The translations under genes were made by a program, and so were the position numbers. The notes under the pieces were generated by a model. The model saw nothing but the letters and a program-made list of their open reading frames with translations. It ran no database searches and was not told where the DNA came from. From Blautia sp. MSJ-9 (lineage in GTDB: Bacteria; Bacillota; Clostridia; Lachnospirales; Lachnospiraceae), in contig NZ_JAHLQG010000057.1 of assembly GCF_018919065.1 (NCBI RefSeq), positions 1 through 64,000 of the forward strand: 64,000 nucleotides of DNA, written 5' to 3'. The first letter of the stretch is position 1; each line of letters opens with the position of its first letter. Positions 41,879 to 50,087 of the stretch are shown in pieces.

Positions 41879-42841
41879 TTATATTATAATATCATCCATA
41901 ATATAATTTACACTTTCATAGTTAATATCGTTTTCATCAAATTCTGATATGAACTTTGTCACTTTCTCGTTATTCCATGCATCCTTTATTTTATTTTTCC
42001 ATATAACTGCAAAATCATCTACAAGAATATTTCCTATAACAAACGGTGCCATACCATCAATTCGAATATCACCATTTGGTCTAATAACAGCACATGATCT
42101 GGGATTTTTTCTATGTCTTTCCAACCCAACTTTTACTGTATTGGCATTTTTTACAATCATCTTTTTATTATACTTAGCAGCATTTTCCTTTATCTTTGCT
42201 TCTAAATACTGTTCTTCCTCATATGATAAAAGATATTTAGTATTTATCGAAGCTCTTCCACTGTATGAAATTCTTCCAGTTATTATTTCAGAAGCCCCCA
42301 ATGAATACGCCAATCTGTACATATCATCTATTTTTTCTATATTATACGGAGTAACACAATGAGCAATTTTTAAAGGAATGCCACTCATAGACACTTTCTT
42401 TGCTGCATTTACAGCTTTTTCCCATGAGCCTTGCAAGTTTCTAAATTTATCATGATATTCCGGGGTAGAACCGTCTATAGATATTTGCAACCAATGATAT
42501 CGAAATTTTCTAAGTCTCGATACTCTTTCATCAGTCAAAAAATATCCGTTTGTCAACAACGAAAACCATCTTTTTTGACCTACTTCATTTAAAATATCCA
42601 TAATTTCTATCACTGTATCTCCCAAAAGAAACGGTTCTCCTCCAGATAATATCGTTTCATAAACCCCTCCCTTATTAACGAGATATTTTGCGAAATCAAT
42701 CCACTTTTGTGATGTCATTGGATCTTGAATTGTATTATTTATGCCTGAATTATTGTAACAATGAGCACATTTCATATTACAATGACTAGTTAATTCAAAA
42801 TGTAAAGAATCAATCGGAAACAATTCTGTTCTTTTATTCAT
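41879..42841 (-). CDS. Radical SAM enzyme of the Cys-rich RiPP locus (second maturase, SPASM-poor)
   Basis: The 320-residue radical SAM protein has CNMKCAHC (Cys 21, 25, 28) for the [4Fe-4S] cluster, ILSGGEPFLL near residue 73, LLTNGYFLTDERVSRL and LQISIDGSTPEYHDKFR near 125. The C terminus keeps the SPASM-like outline (CAVIRPNGDIRIDGMAPFVIGN) but has only one cysteine there, so auxiliary clusters are probably missing. The start at 42841 follows the partner's stop by two bases. Together with the upstream SPASM enzyme it probably modifies the Cys-rich peptide at 44172; the division of labour is unknown. Confidence 0.85.
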   Translation of the reverse strand: MNKRTELFPIDSLHFELTSHCNMKCAHCYNNSGINNTIQDPMTSQKWIDFAKYLVNKGGVYETILSGGEPFLLGDTVIEIMDILNEVGQKRWFSLLTNGYFLTDERVSRLRKFRYHWLQISIDGSTPEYHDKFRNLQGSWEKAVNAAKKVSMSGIPLKIAHCVTPYNIEKIDDMYRLAYSLGASEIITGRISYSGRASINTKYLLSYEEEQYLEAKIKENAAKYNKKMIVKNANTVKVGLERHRKNPRSCAVIRPNGDIRIDGMAPFVIGNILVDDFAVIWKNKIKDAWNNEKVTKFISEFDENDINYESVNYIMDDIII

Positions 42842-42843
42842 AG

Positions 42844-44079
42844 TTAAACATTTTCCTCCCTGTCCCATTTTTCTTTTAACTCAAGCACAAACTCTTCGAC
42901 ATCTTTCCAAACTCCTTTTCTAGGATCATAAGTACAATACCAAGGTTTTTCATACATTTTGTTGCTCAACGAATTTGGTCTACAATCAAAACACGCATAT
43001 CGGAATTCACATTCTTTGCAATCCTCAATGTTGTCTTTATTTAGCTTTCTTATAGACTCATTAAGCATTATATTTTGACACTCTGCAATATTACAATGTT
43101 TAAATCTTCTTTCCATGACACAAGGATATACATTTAAATCCGCAGAAATATATATCCTTGTGTCAAAACAATTATGTCCTGTTATTAATCTTCTGCAAAA
43201 AGCTACTGTGAATGTTTCTGTAAATGTCTGTTTTGTTATCAATCTCTTTTTTATTAAATCATCTGATAATAGTTTAAAATTTCCTCTCCCAGACATACGC
43301 ACAATATCTTTACTGGTACTCAATTGATAAAGATCTGTATTTGAATTTTTTAATTCAACATCTTTCATTAAAACATTACACACTCTATATCTTATTTTAT
43401 ATTCTTTTAATTTGCTTATTGTACTATTAGTTTTTTCCCACGCCCCTTTGATTCCAGTTACTTTATCATGTTCCTCTTTATCATATGAGTAAACTGATAA
43501 AGCAACACATATTTTGTTCTTTGCAAGATATTCAAACCACTCATCTGTAACCAAAGTCCCATTTGTAAATATCTCTATACGATCAAATTTACCAATAGCA
43601 TAATCTAATTCTTCACGGAGAAGTTTTTTATCCCAAAATGGTTCTCCTCCTATAATTTGGATATTCTTTATCTCCCGTGCAACAAGAAGATCAACTACCA
43701 TCTTAAACTGTTCAATAGACATTTTTTTATTACATTTCGCATCTGATTCATTATAACAGTGCCTGCAACGCAGATTGCATTGATTAGTAATTTCAATCCA
43801 TGCAAATGTTATTTTTGAATTTTTATAGGCAATCTCTTTAATGTCATGCTTTTCCATAGTTTTTGATAGTACTACCACTCCATTATCAATAAAATATCTA
43901 AGACAGTTTTTGAGTTCTATATCTTCAATCTCATCTGTTAAAAAACCCGCATCAAGCAATTTAAATTGTTTTAATAATTCAAAATTCAGAGTATATAATC
44001 TGCAAAAATTTAAATCATAAATGCAACTATTGGAAGCTCCTGATACTAAATATACATTTTTATTTAATTGATAATACAT
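42844..44079 (-). CDS. Radical SAM/SPASM peptide maturase with N-terminal recognition-like domain
   Basis: The 411-residue enzyme has an N-terminal domain of about 85 residues resembling a PqqD-like peptide recognition element. The radical SAM core follows, with CNLRCRHC (Cys 101, 105, 108), IQIIGGEPFWD near 142 and IEIFTNGTLVTDEWFEYL. A cysteine-rich SPASM region follows (ISADLNVYPCVMERRFKHC, then CKECEFRYACFDCRP and WYCTYDP). This is the layout of sactipeptide and ranthipeptide thioether synthases. It is encoded 92 bases after the Cys-rich peptide, behind an attenuating hairpin. Thioether bond formation is inferred from the family. Confidence 0.9.
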   Translation of the reverse strand: MYYQLNKNVYLVSGASNSCIYDLNFCRLYTLNFELLKQFKLLDAGFLTDEIEDIELKNCLRYFIDNGVVVLSKTMEKHDIKEIAYKNSKITFAWIEITNQCNLRCRHCYNESDAKCNKKMSIEQFKMVVDLLVAREIKNIQIIGGEPFWDKKLLREELDYAIGKFDRIEIFTNGTLVTDEWFEYLAKNKICVALSVYSYDKEEHDKVTGIKGAWEKTNSTISKLKEYKIRYRVCNVLMKDVELKNSNTDLYQLSTSKDIVRMSGRGNFKLLSDDLIKKRLITKQTFTETFTVAFCRRLITGHNCFDTRIYISADLNVYPCVMERRFKHCNIAECQNIMLNESIRKLNKDNIEDCKECEFRYACFDCRPNSLSNKMYEKPWYCTYDPRKGVWKDVEEFVLELKEKWDREENV

Positions 44080-44100
44080 TCTACTTTTTTCTCCCTTACA

Positions 44101-44141
44101 AAAAACCGTATGCCAACCATCTAAATGATTGCATACGGTTT
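44101..44141 (-). terminator. Attenuator between precursor peptide and maturase genes
   Basis: AAAACCGTATGC (44101-44112) and GCATACGGTTTT (44130-44141) form a 12-pair stem; on the minus strand TTTTTTG follows. Partial read-through would yield much precursor and little enzyme. Confidence 0.85.
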
Positions 44142-44171
44142 TAGTTTTAAATTTTTAATTGTAAACTCAAT

Positions 44172-44354
44172 TTATAAAAAATCTACCTTAGGACCACAAT
44201 CAACATCCCATGGAGGGCAATCCGGTGAACATCCTCCTTCTGGTGAACAATCAGGTCCACAAACTCCCTCAACTTCAGGATAACATGCACCTGAAAAAGG
44301 AGAACATTCCTCACAATGAACTTTTCCACTTGTTAAACACTCAAATGCATACAT
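44172..44354 (-). CDS. Cys-rich RiPP precursor peptide (C-x-P-D/E repeat)
   Basis: The 60-residue acidic peptide contains nine cysteines (positions 6, 14, 17, 24, 32, 36, 42, 46, 53). The second half holds CGPD, CSPE, CSPD, CPPW and CGPK units, i.e. a C-(G/S)-P-(D/E) repeat. GGGAGG sits eight bases before the ATG. A Gly-Gly leader cleavage site and an export signal are absent. It is followed by an attenuator and two radical SAM genes, the classic arrangement of a ribosomally made, post-translationally modified peptide. The repeat recalls Clostridium Cys-rich (Clo7bot/CcpM-type) precursors, but that match is from memory of the pattern, not a search. Confidence 0.85.
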   Translation of the reverse strand: MYAFECLTSGKVHCEECSPFSGACYPEVEGVCGPDCSPEGGCSPDCPPWDVDCGPKVDFL

Positions 44355-44475
44355 TCTTTTTTCCTCCCTACCTAAATTTTTCTTGTTATTTACGGTACTA
44401 AATTAATTCTTATTAGCATTGATACTGATTTTCTTATCCTTCTCAACACTCCTCTTAACAATAATTTGTATATTT

Positions 44476-44481
44476 ATTATA
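44476..44481 (-). promoter_or_regulatory. Probable -10 box of the RiPP transcript
   Basis: The minus strand reads GAGGTATAATAAATATAC; TATAAT is perfect but no good -35 lies 17 bases upstream, suggesting an activator or extended element. It would give a leader of about 115 bases before the peptide start. Confidence 0.45.
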
Positions 44482-44769
44482 CCTCATATCAATATAACCG
44501 TATACCCCTTTTCTGAAATTTTTAATATTTTACAGCAATATAAACATATCAATTTGCATCCGCACTAATTATTGTCTAAATATTCCAAATAATTTTCACA
44601 GTTTTCCAATTTTAAACATCTTCAGTTCGTTTTAATCATTTCAAATATAGCTACTAATCTATAATATTTCCTAACGATATATCAATCTTAATATCATTTC
44701 CTCATAATATTTTTTGAACTATGGCATTAAATATAAATCGAAAATCATTTTATATATAACCATAGCATA
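44482..44769. other. AT-rich noncoding stretch upstream of the RiPP and replication genes
   Basis: No reading frame with a ribosome site is seen on either strand. It separates two divergent units. Confidence 0.5.
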
Positions 44770-44876
44770 ATGTGGCGTATATTCAACGCCACATAAATGT
44801 CATAATATAGTACTATCAGTTTTAAATTTTGAAATGCAAAAAAATTCTCCCAACGCCGAACTGCGCATCGGGAGAA
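44770..44876. promoter_or_regulatory. Paired hairpins upstream of the replication-like gene (possible origin/antisense terminator)
   Basis: ATGTGGCGT (44770-44778) and ACGCCACAT (44786-44794) form one perfect hairpin. TTCTCCC and GGGAGAA (about 44845-44875) form a second, which on the minus strand is followed by TTTTTTTGC. The second stem is therefore a minus-strand terminator although no minus-strand gene lies upstream. A TTGTAA-N16-TAAAAT minus-strand promoter can be drawn around 44897-44935, giving a short antisense RNA against the leader. A replication or transfer origin is the alternative. Confidence 0.4.
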
Positions 44877-44934
44877 CAAATTGTAAAAATCAAAAATGCG
44901 GTACCATATTTTATAAAAAGGAGATTATTTTACA

Positions 44935-46083
44935 ATGAAAATAGAAAATATTGATAATAGTGTATCCATGTCACCACATACATTCTTGTGGGGAAGCAAA
45001 GTCAGTAGTGATACATATTCTACACTTTTTAAACTTTTAATCAAAACCAGAATTACTTATGTAACTGATTCCTATATCAAATATACAACTTACGATTACA
45101 GTCCATTGGGAATCAATCGAATCGAATTTATGGACTATAAACATCAATATTACCAACACCTATATTATATAAGTTTTCTTATCAATCCGTACATCCTAAC
45201 TGGACAATCAACACGACTATATACTCGCATCGTTGAAAAAGCTCAACTGAAAACGCTTCCTGATACTGTTACCTCTATCCTATCCAAATTATGCGGCTTT
45301 ATTGAAGATATAGCAAACAATGGGAAATATCGACGAATTGATTATTGTTGTAACCTATGGTTTAACTCGCAGGAAACCGCTGAAATATATTTATACTTGC
45401 TTAAACAAGCAAAAATACCCAAAGCATTTGAATTAAAAAAATATTTCAATCCAAAGCAAAAACGAAAAACCACCGAACCTTATGCCATTACTATCGCTTG
45501 CAAGAGTTACGAATTATCTATATATTTAAAATACCCCCAGCTAAGGGCTAAATATGATTCTGGCGATTTAAACGATCCGGATGAGCTTGCTAACGCCTGC
45601 GGACAGTTGCGTATTGAGCTACGCGAGCGTAGACCTAAATTATTAGCGGATAAAAAGAAATATTCTCTCAGTGAGCCTGAACTGCTGAATGGTTCAAACC
45701 CACGTCCCATCGAAACTCTTTGCAGAATCTTCAATACCATGTATGGTTCCGGAGATTTTCTGTTATACGAGGACGCAAAGGAAAAAATTCTTAACAGCAA
45801 CTATCATGTCAAAGTAAAAAAAAGAATGCTCAACATACTCGAAACCGTTAAAAAAGGACGTGGACTTGATCCTGAAAAAAACAGACTTGATTTAAACATC
45901 ATCACCAAAACTATGCCATACTTTAACAAATTGGATATTTCACCCATAACTATTTCTCAAAAGAAATACGAATATTGCGGCATTGAAACTTTCCCTAACC
46001 CTTTAAAATATATTACCGGAAAAACTTTAAGTCTGTTGGATGATACAGATGTACTGGAAACTACTTCATATAACGAAAAATAA
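44935..46083 (+). CDS. Putative replication initiation protein of the element
   Basis: The 382-residue basic protein includes YRRIDYCCNLWFNSQETAEIY near residue 130 and LANACGQLRIELRERRPKL near 220. This two-block pattern resembles the R-x-D-Y-x-x-N and LR-x-E-x-Q blocks of phage CRI/Gp2-like replication initiators. A canonical HUH motif is not obvious. AAAAGGAG is well placed before the ATG. It is the only element gene at the right end, behind hairpins typical of origins. Relaxase function is an alternative; the family call is tentative. Confidence 0.45.
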   Translation: MKIENIDNSVSMSPHTFLWGSKVSSDTYSTLFKLLIKTRITYVTDSYIKYTTYDYSPLGINRIEFMDYKHQYYQHLYYISFLINPYILTGQSTRLYTRIVEKAQLKTLPDTVTSILSKLCGFIEDIANNGKYRRIDYCCNLWFNSQETAEIYLYLLKQAKIPKAFELKKYFNPKQKRKTTEPYAITIACKSYELSIYLKYPQLRAKYDSGDLNDPDELANACGQLRIELRERRPKLLADKKKYSLSEPELLNGSNPRPIETLCRIFNTMYGSGDFLLYEDAKEKILNSNYHVKVKKRMLNILETVKKGRGLDPEKNRLDLNIITKTMPYFNKLDISPITISQKKYEYCGIETFPNPLKYITGKTLSLLDDTDVLETTSYNEK

Positions 46084-46109
46084 TCCTTTTTCGTATCCTC
46101 TAACAGATA

Positions 46110-46132
46110 ATTTGTACCCAAATTTTACCCAA
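46110..46132. repeat. Right integrase arm-type direct repeat
   Basis: Exact 23-base copy of 26903-26925, about 95 bases inside the right core repeat. Confidence 0.65.
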
Positions 46133-46226
46133 AATCCACTCCCCTGTTGTGGTTTTCTATAAATCATAATCCACGATTTTTCGTGTATTTACGGTACTTT
46201 AAGTGCCATCACTCCTCAACAAATAC

Positions 46227-46265
46227 AACCCCTTATTTAATTATTTATACTCCCCTCGAAAGTCC
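46227..46265. repeat. attR: right 39-bp direct repeat
   Basis: Identical to 26769-26807, continuing with five mismatches to 46297. The hairpin copy here is AAAGTCCTGGTAG with CTACCGGGGCTTT. Confidence 0.85.
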
Positions 46266-46268
46266 TGG

Positions 46269-46297
46269 TAGCTCCCCTACCGGGGCTTTCTTTTTGT
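46269..46297 (+). terminator. Terminator-like hairpin at attR
   Basis: Thirteen pairs (three of them GU or changed together relative to attL) followed by CTTTTTGT. Confidence 0.6.
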
Positions 46298-46337
46298 CTT
46301 CATAAAAGGACCCTACCCGAAGGGTCTTTGAACAGCA

Positions 46338-46382
46338 AAAAAGCAACATTGCCGGCCTCATGGCTTACAATGCTGCTTTATC
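46338..46382 (-). terminator. Terminator hairpin downstream of the araB-like transcript
   Basis: On the minus strand AAGCAGCATTG pairs with CAATGTTGCTT and TTTTTGC follows. A smaller GGACCCT/AGGGTC hairpin lies at 46307-46329. Confidence 0.65.
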
Positions 46383-46389
46383 TGTTATA

Positions 46390-46498
46390 TTTTTCTTTTC
46401 CCTTTCAGTTTCATACGCGCCAGCGAACGATTTGCTTCTCGGTGTTTCCAACGAACATTGCTGTTACTCTCCTCGTATGACTTGATAGGGATATTCTA
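46390..46498 (-). pseudogene. Possible C-terminal gene remnant
   Basis: A minus-strand frame reads IPIKSYEESNSNVRWKHREA, then NRSLARMKLKGKRKI and stop, about 36 codons without a Met start or ribosome site and with a TAG directly upstream. The basic, protein-like composition suggests the broken end of a gene next to the integration site. It could be chance. Confidence 0.25.
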
Positions 46499-46596
46499 CA
46501 GTGTTTATCATGGTTCTTCAATATGTGGCAAAAAATGTGGCGAACTTTTTGTCCACATATTTTCACCAGATCAAAGAGCCAGAAAACTCTTCCATA

Positions 46597-48201
46597 TTAC
46601 CAGATTTTAGATTCTACTGCTGCCCTTTCGATAGAAAGACCCTTCATATAGCTATCCATAAATGCATTGAATCCTGCTACACCTTCCGGCTTCGGATCCA
46701 GTGTGCTGCTTTCCTGATCTGCAAATACTTTCTTGTCAAGGAATGCTTCCAGAGTTTCACCTTCTTCTTTATTTACAAGATAAGAAGCCAGAAGTGCGAT
46801 TCCCCATGCACCGCCTTCACCTGCAGTGGCCATTACGGATACCGGTGCATTTACAGCATCTGCAAGGATCTGCTGTCCAACACCTTTTGTCTTAAATAAT
46901 CCGCCGTGTCCGAGGAGGCGGTCTACTTTTACATTCTCTTTCTCAAACAGAAGATTCAGACCTACTCTCATAGCGCCAAGGCATGTATACAGATTGGTTC
47001 TCATAAAGTTTGCAAGGTTGAATTTGCTCTCTGGGGAACGAACGAATAACGGACGGCCTTCTTCGAATCCTGTCATATGCTCGCCTGAGAAGTAGCAGTA
47101 AGACAGAAGCCCGCCGCAATCCGGATCACCTTCCAGAGCTTTGTTATAAAGGGTTCCGAAGAGTTTGTTCATATCTACTTCCATACCCATAGCTTCTGCA
47201 AATTCCTTAAATACATTTACCCATGCATTCAGGTCAGAAGTACAGTTATTGGAATGAGCCATAGCTACCAGATGTCCGGATGGAGTCGTAACCATGTCGA
47301 TTTCTTTATATGGTCTGGAAAGTTCTTTTTCCAGAACGATCATCGCAAATACAGATGTACCTGCGGAAACATTACCTGTACGAACTGCAACACTGTTTGT
47401 TGCAACCATACCGGTTCCAGCATCACCTTCCGGAGGACACATTGGAATTCCGGCTTTCAGTTTGCCTGTTACATCGAGAAGTTTCGCACCTTCTTCTGTA
47501 AGGACACCAGCATCTTCACCTGCAACAAGTGCTTTCGGCATAATGTCACGGAGTTTCCATGAAAATCCGTAAGGAGCTACCAGTTCATCAAATTTATCAA
47601 CCATTTCCTGGTTGTAATCTGCTTTCGTGGTGTCAATCGGGAACATACCTGCTGCATCACCGATTCCCAGAACTCTCTTACCAGTCAGTTTCCAGTGAAC
47701 ATAAGCTTCCAGAGTTGCAATATAATCAATATCTTTTACATGTTCTTCTCCGTTAAGGATCGCCTGATACAGATGAGCAATACTCCATCTCTGAGGAATA
47801 TTGTAGTTAAACAGTTCCATCAGTTTCTCGCTTGCTTCGCCTGTAATATTATTTCTCCATGTACGGAATGGTACAAGAAGTTCTCCCTCTTTGTTGAATG
47901 GCATATATCCATGCATCATGGCACTGACACCGAATGCACCTACGGATTCCAGTTCTACGTCATATTTTGCTTTTACATCTTTCGCCATATCCTGATAGCA
48001 GTCCTGGATACCTGTCCAGATATCTTCCAGACTGTATGTCCAGACACCGTTCTCATAGCGGTTCTCCCACTCATGTGCGCCGGAAGCGATCGGCTGATTT
48101 TTGTCATCTACGAGTACTGCTTTGATTCTGGTAGAACCAAATTCAATACCAAGTGCTGTTTTGTTCGCAAGAATTGCTGCTTTTGCTTCTGCTGCTCCCA
48201 T
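46597..48201 (-). CDS. FGGY-family sugar kinase, probable L-ribulokinase
   Basis: The 534-residue actin-like kinase has [16 protein letters not shown] near residue 17 (phosphate 1), [16 protein letters not shown] near 87, the [19 protein letters not shown] region near 260 and the FGGY C-terminal [20 protein letters not shown] and [17 protein letters not shown] blocks. It lies right behind araA in an AraR-type locus, so L-ribulose is the likely substrate, though the protein is not a close AraB of the Bacillus type. GGGAGG lies before the ATG. A hairpin at 48360-48421 separates it from araA. Confidence 0.85.
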   Translation of the reverse strand: MGAAEAKAAILANKTALGIEFGSTRIKAVLVDDKNQPIASGAHEWENRYENGVWTYSLEDIWTGIQDCYQDMAKDVKAKYDVELESVGAFGVSAMMHGYMPFNKEGELLVPFRTWRNNITGEASEKLMELFNYNIPQRWSIAHLYQAILNGEEHVKDIDYIATLEAYVHWKLTGKRVLGIGDAAGMFPIDTTKADYNQEMVDKFDELVAPYGFSWKLRDIMPKALVAGEDAGVLTEEGAKLLDVTGKLKAGIPMCPPEGDAGTGMVATNSVAVRTGNVSAGTSVFAMIVLEKELSRPYKEIDMVTTPSGHLVAMAHSNNCTSDLNAWVNVFKEFAEAMGMEVDMNKLFGTLYNKALEGDPDCGGLLSYCYFSGEHMTGFEEGRPLFVRSPESKFNLANFMRTNLYTCLGAMRVGLNLLFEKENVKVDRLLGHGGLFKTKGVGQQILADAVNAPVSVMATAGEGGAWGIALLASYLVNKEEGETLEAFLDKKVFADQESSTLDPKPEGVAGFNAFMDSYMKGLSIERAAVESKIW

Positions 48202-48359
48202 TTTATGTACCTCCCTGTTTCACTGTCATTTTTATTACGGATTATCTGATAAACCGTAATCGTTTATGCGATATACCCTAATAAGTATTATCGCATTTCT
48301 TTTATGGTTTTACCATAGAAATTTTTGACTGTTTTAACGTACTTTTTTTACATTTTTAG

Positions 48360-48421
48360 GGCTGCCATTTCAGGCAGTTCAATGAATTCATTGTTTCAGT
48401 CCCAGCCTGATATGGCAGCCT
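48360..48421 (-). promoter_or_regulatory. Large hairpin between araA and the kinase gene
   Basis: GGCTGCCATATCAGGC and GCCTGAAATGGCAGCC pair across a 26-base loop that itself contains TGAATTCA. Only a weak T-tail follows, suggesting an attenuator or mRNA-stability element. Confidence 0.6.
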
Positions 48422-48442
48422 CCATATTAATTGCAAAATTTA

Positions 48443-49942
48443 TTATTTTCTGAATGCAAGTTCATTCCATCTCAGTTCGTTCTTGAAGTCACGGATGTTT
48501 GTATCTTTGTCAATGTAAACAGCTTCAATGCCCATTGCTGCTGCCCAGTCACCCATCTGCTCTGCTGTCAGGTCATAAGTAAATGCTGTATGATGAGCGC
48601 CACCTGCAAGGATCCATGCTTCTGCACCTGTCTTAAGATTTGGCTGTGGTGTCCAGAATGCGCTTCCTACAGGAAGTTTTGGCATCGGTTTCTCAACTTT
48701 CTTACACTCTACATCGTTGATGATCAGACGGAAACGATCGCCAAGGTCGATCAGGGATGTTGCGATAGCCGGACCTGTCTTGCTTGTGAATACAAGTCTT
48801 GCAGGATCTTCTCTGTCACCCATGGAAAGTGGGCAAACTTTAATGCCGATCTTGCCATCTGCAACAGACGGGCAAACCTCAAGCATATGAGACTGAAGGA
48901 TTCCTTCTTTTCCAGGTACAAAGTTATATGTATAATCTTCCATCATGGAAGTTCCTTTTGCATCTTTCATTCCGGCTGTCATAATCTTCATCAGACGAAC
49001 CATTGCTGCTGTCTTCCAGTCACCTTCTGCACCGAATCCATAACCTTTTTCCATAAGTCTCTGGATTGCAAGTCCAGGAAGCTGCTGCAGAACACCCAGG
49101 TCACCGAAGTGTGTAACGATTGCCTGATAATTCTTTTCTTCCAGGAATTTCTCAAATCCGATTTCAATCTGAGCCTGAACTGCTACGTGACGTTTGAATT
49201 CTTCCGGATCTCTTCCCTCGAGAATGATATCATATTTGCTGTAGTATTCATCTACTAATGCATCAACATCGCCCTTAGCTACGTCTTTTACATAATCAGC
49301 GATCTCATTTACAGGATAAGCATCAACTTCCCATCCGAATTTGATCTGTGCCTCTACTTTATCACCTTCTGTAACAGCTACGTTTCTCATGTTATCAGCT
49401 ACACGGCATACACGGATGTGGCTGCTTTCCATAATACCAACTGCTGTACGCATCCAGGAAGCAAGTTTTTCCTGAACTTCTTTATCTGCCCAGTGACCAA
49501 CGATAACTTTTCTCTCGATTCCCATTCTGGTAACAATGTGACCATATTCACGGCCGCCGTGTGCAGACTGGTTCTCGTTCATGAAATCCATATCAATGGT
49601 ATCATAAGGAATTTCTTCATTAAACTGTGTATGCAGATGGCAAAGTGGCTTTCTGTATTCTTTCAGACCAAGGATCCAGGATTTTGCCGGTGAGAAAGTA
49701 TGCATCCATGTAATAACACCTGCGCAGTCCTCATCTTCATTTGCCTCATTAAATGTTTTACGGATCAGTTCGTTTGTGATCAGGGTTGGTTTCCATACAA
49801 GTTCAAATGGAAGAACACCGCTCTTGTTTAATTCTTCAACAATAATTTTGGAATGCTCTGCAACTTTTCTTAAGCATTCATCTCCGTAAAGATCCTGTGA
49901 ACCTGTGCAAAACCAAAACTTATAGTTTCTTCCTGTTTTCAT
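48443..49942 (-). CDS. araA: L-arabinose isomerase
   Basis: The 499-residue enzyme converts L-arabinose to L-ribulose using Mn2+. FWFCTGSQDLYGDECLRKV is the typical N terminus. WMHTFSPAKSWILGL near residue 94, LHTQFNEEIPYD near 127 and MDFMNENQSAHGGREYGHI near 139 follow. GFGAEGDWKTAAMVRLMK near 303 carries the catalytic Glu region, and LEVCPSVADGKIGIKVCPL follows. Length matches the family. GGAGGAATT precedes the ATG. The FGGY kinase follows; araD is not in the window. Confidence 0.97.
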   Translation of the reverse strand: MKTGRNYKFWFCTGSQDLYGDECLRKVAEHSKIIVEELNKSGVLPFELVWKPTLITNELIRKTFNEANEDEDCAGVITWMHTFSPAKSWILGLKEYRKPLCHLHTQFNEEIPYDTIDMDFMNENQSAHGGREYGHIVTRMGIERKVIVGHWADKEVQEKLASWMRTAVGIMESSHIRVCRVADNMRNVAVTEGDKVEAQIKFGWEVDAYPVNEIADYVKDVAKGDVDALVDEYYSKYDIILEGRDPEEFKRHVAVQAQIEIGFEKFLEEKNYQAIVTHFGDLGVLQQLPGLAIQRLMEKGYGFGAEGDWKTAAMVRLMKIMTAGMKDAKGTSMMEDYTYNFVPGKEGILQSHMLEVCPSVADGKIGIKVCPLSMGDREDPARLVFTSKTGPAIATSLIDLGDRFRLIINDVECKKVEKPMPKLPVGSAFWTPQPNLKTGAEAWILAGGAHHTAFTYDLTAEQMGDWAAAMGIEAVYIDKDTNIRDFKNELRWNELAFRK

Positions 49943-50087
49943 GATAAAATTCCTCCTGAATTTTTATTTATTTTTCAGATCCCACATCTGCTGTCTTAAA
50001 CAGACCCCGCCATGCTCCGACCTGTACATTTACCTGTTATACCTGCTACGACTCTTGATTCAGACTATCCTCTGACTCATTGTCTTC

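Larger units (their letters stand above)
26769..46265. mobile_element. Integrated element of about 19.5 kb (tyrosine-integrase type) carrying a RiPP locus
   Basis: The element is defined by 39-bp flanking direct repeats and by internal 23-bp direct repeats at 26903-26925 and 46110-46132, probable integrase arm sites. The integrase and a candidate excisionase lie at the left end and a possible replication initiator at the right. Most genes are on the minus strand and AT-richer than the host flanks. No VirD4/VirB-like conjugation genes, capsid or tail genes are seen. It is therefore best described as a mobilisable or satellite-like integrative element. Cargo and recombination functions are listed gene by gene. 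Confidence 0.85.

Noticed and set aside
44405..44460. Leader peptide of 18-19 codons upstream of the RiPP precursor
   Set aside because: A TTG/GTG start after GAGGAG would give a basic peptide, but the spacing is too short and no conservation can be judged.
26769..46265. Prophage
   Set aside because: RecT and YqaJ are phage-type, but no capsid, terminase, portal, tail or lysis genes are seen.
26769..46265. Self-transmissible conjugative element
   Set aside because: No VirB4, VirD4/TcpA or clear relaxase was recognised; only mobilisation by the 382-residue protein is conceivable.
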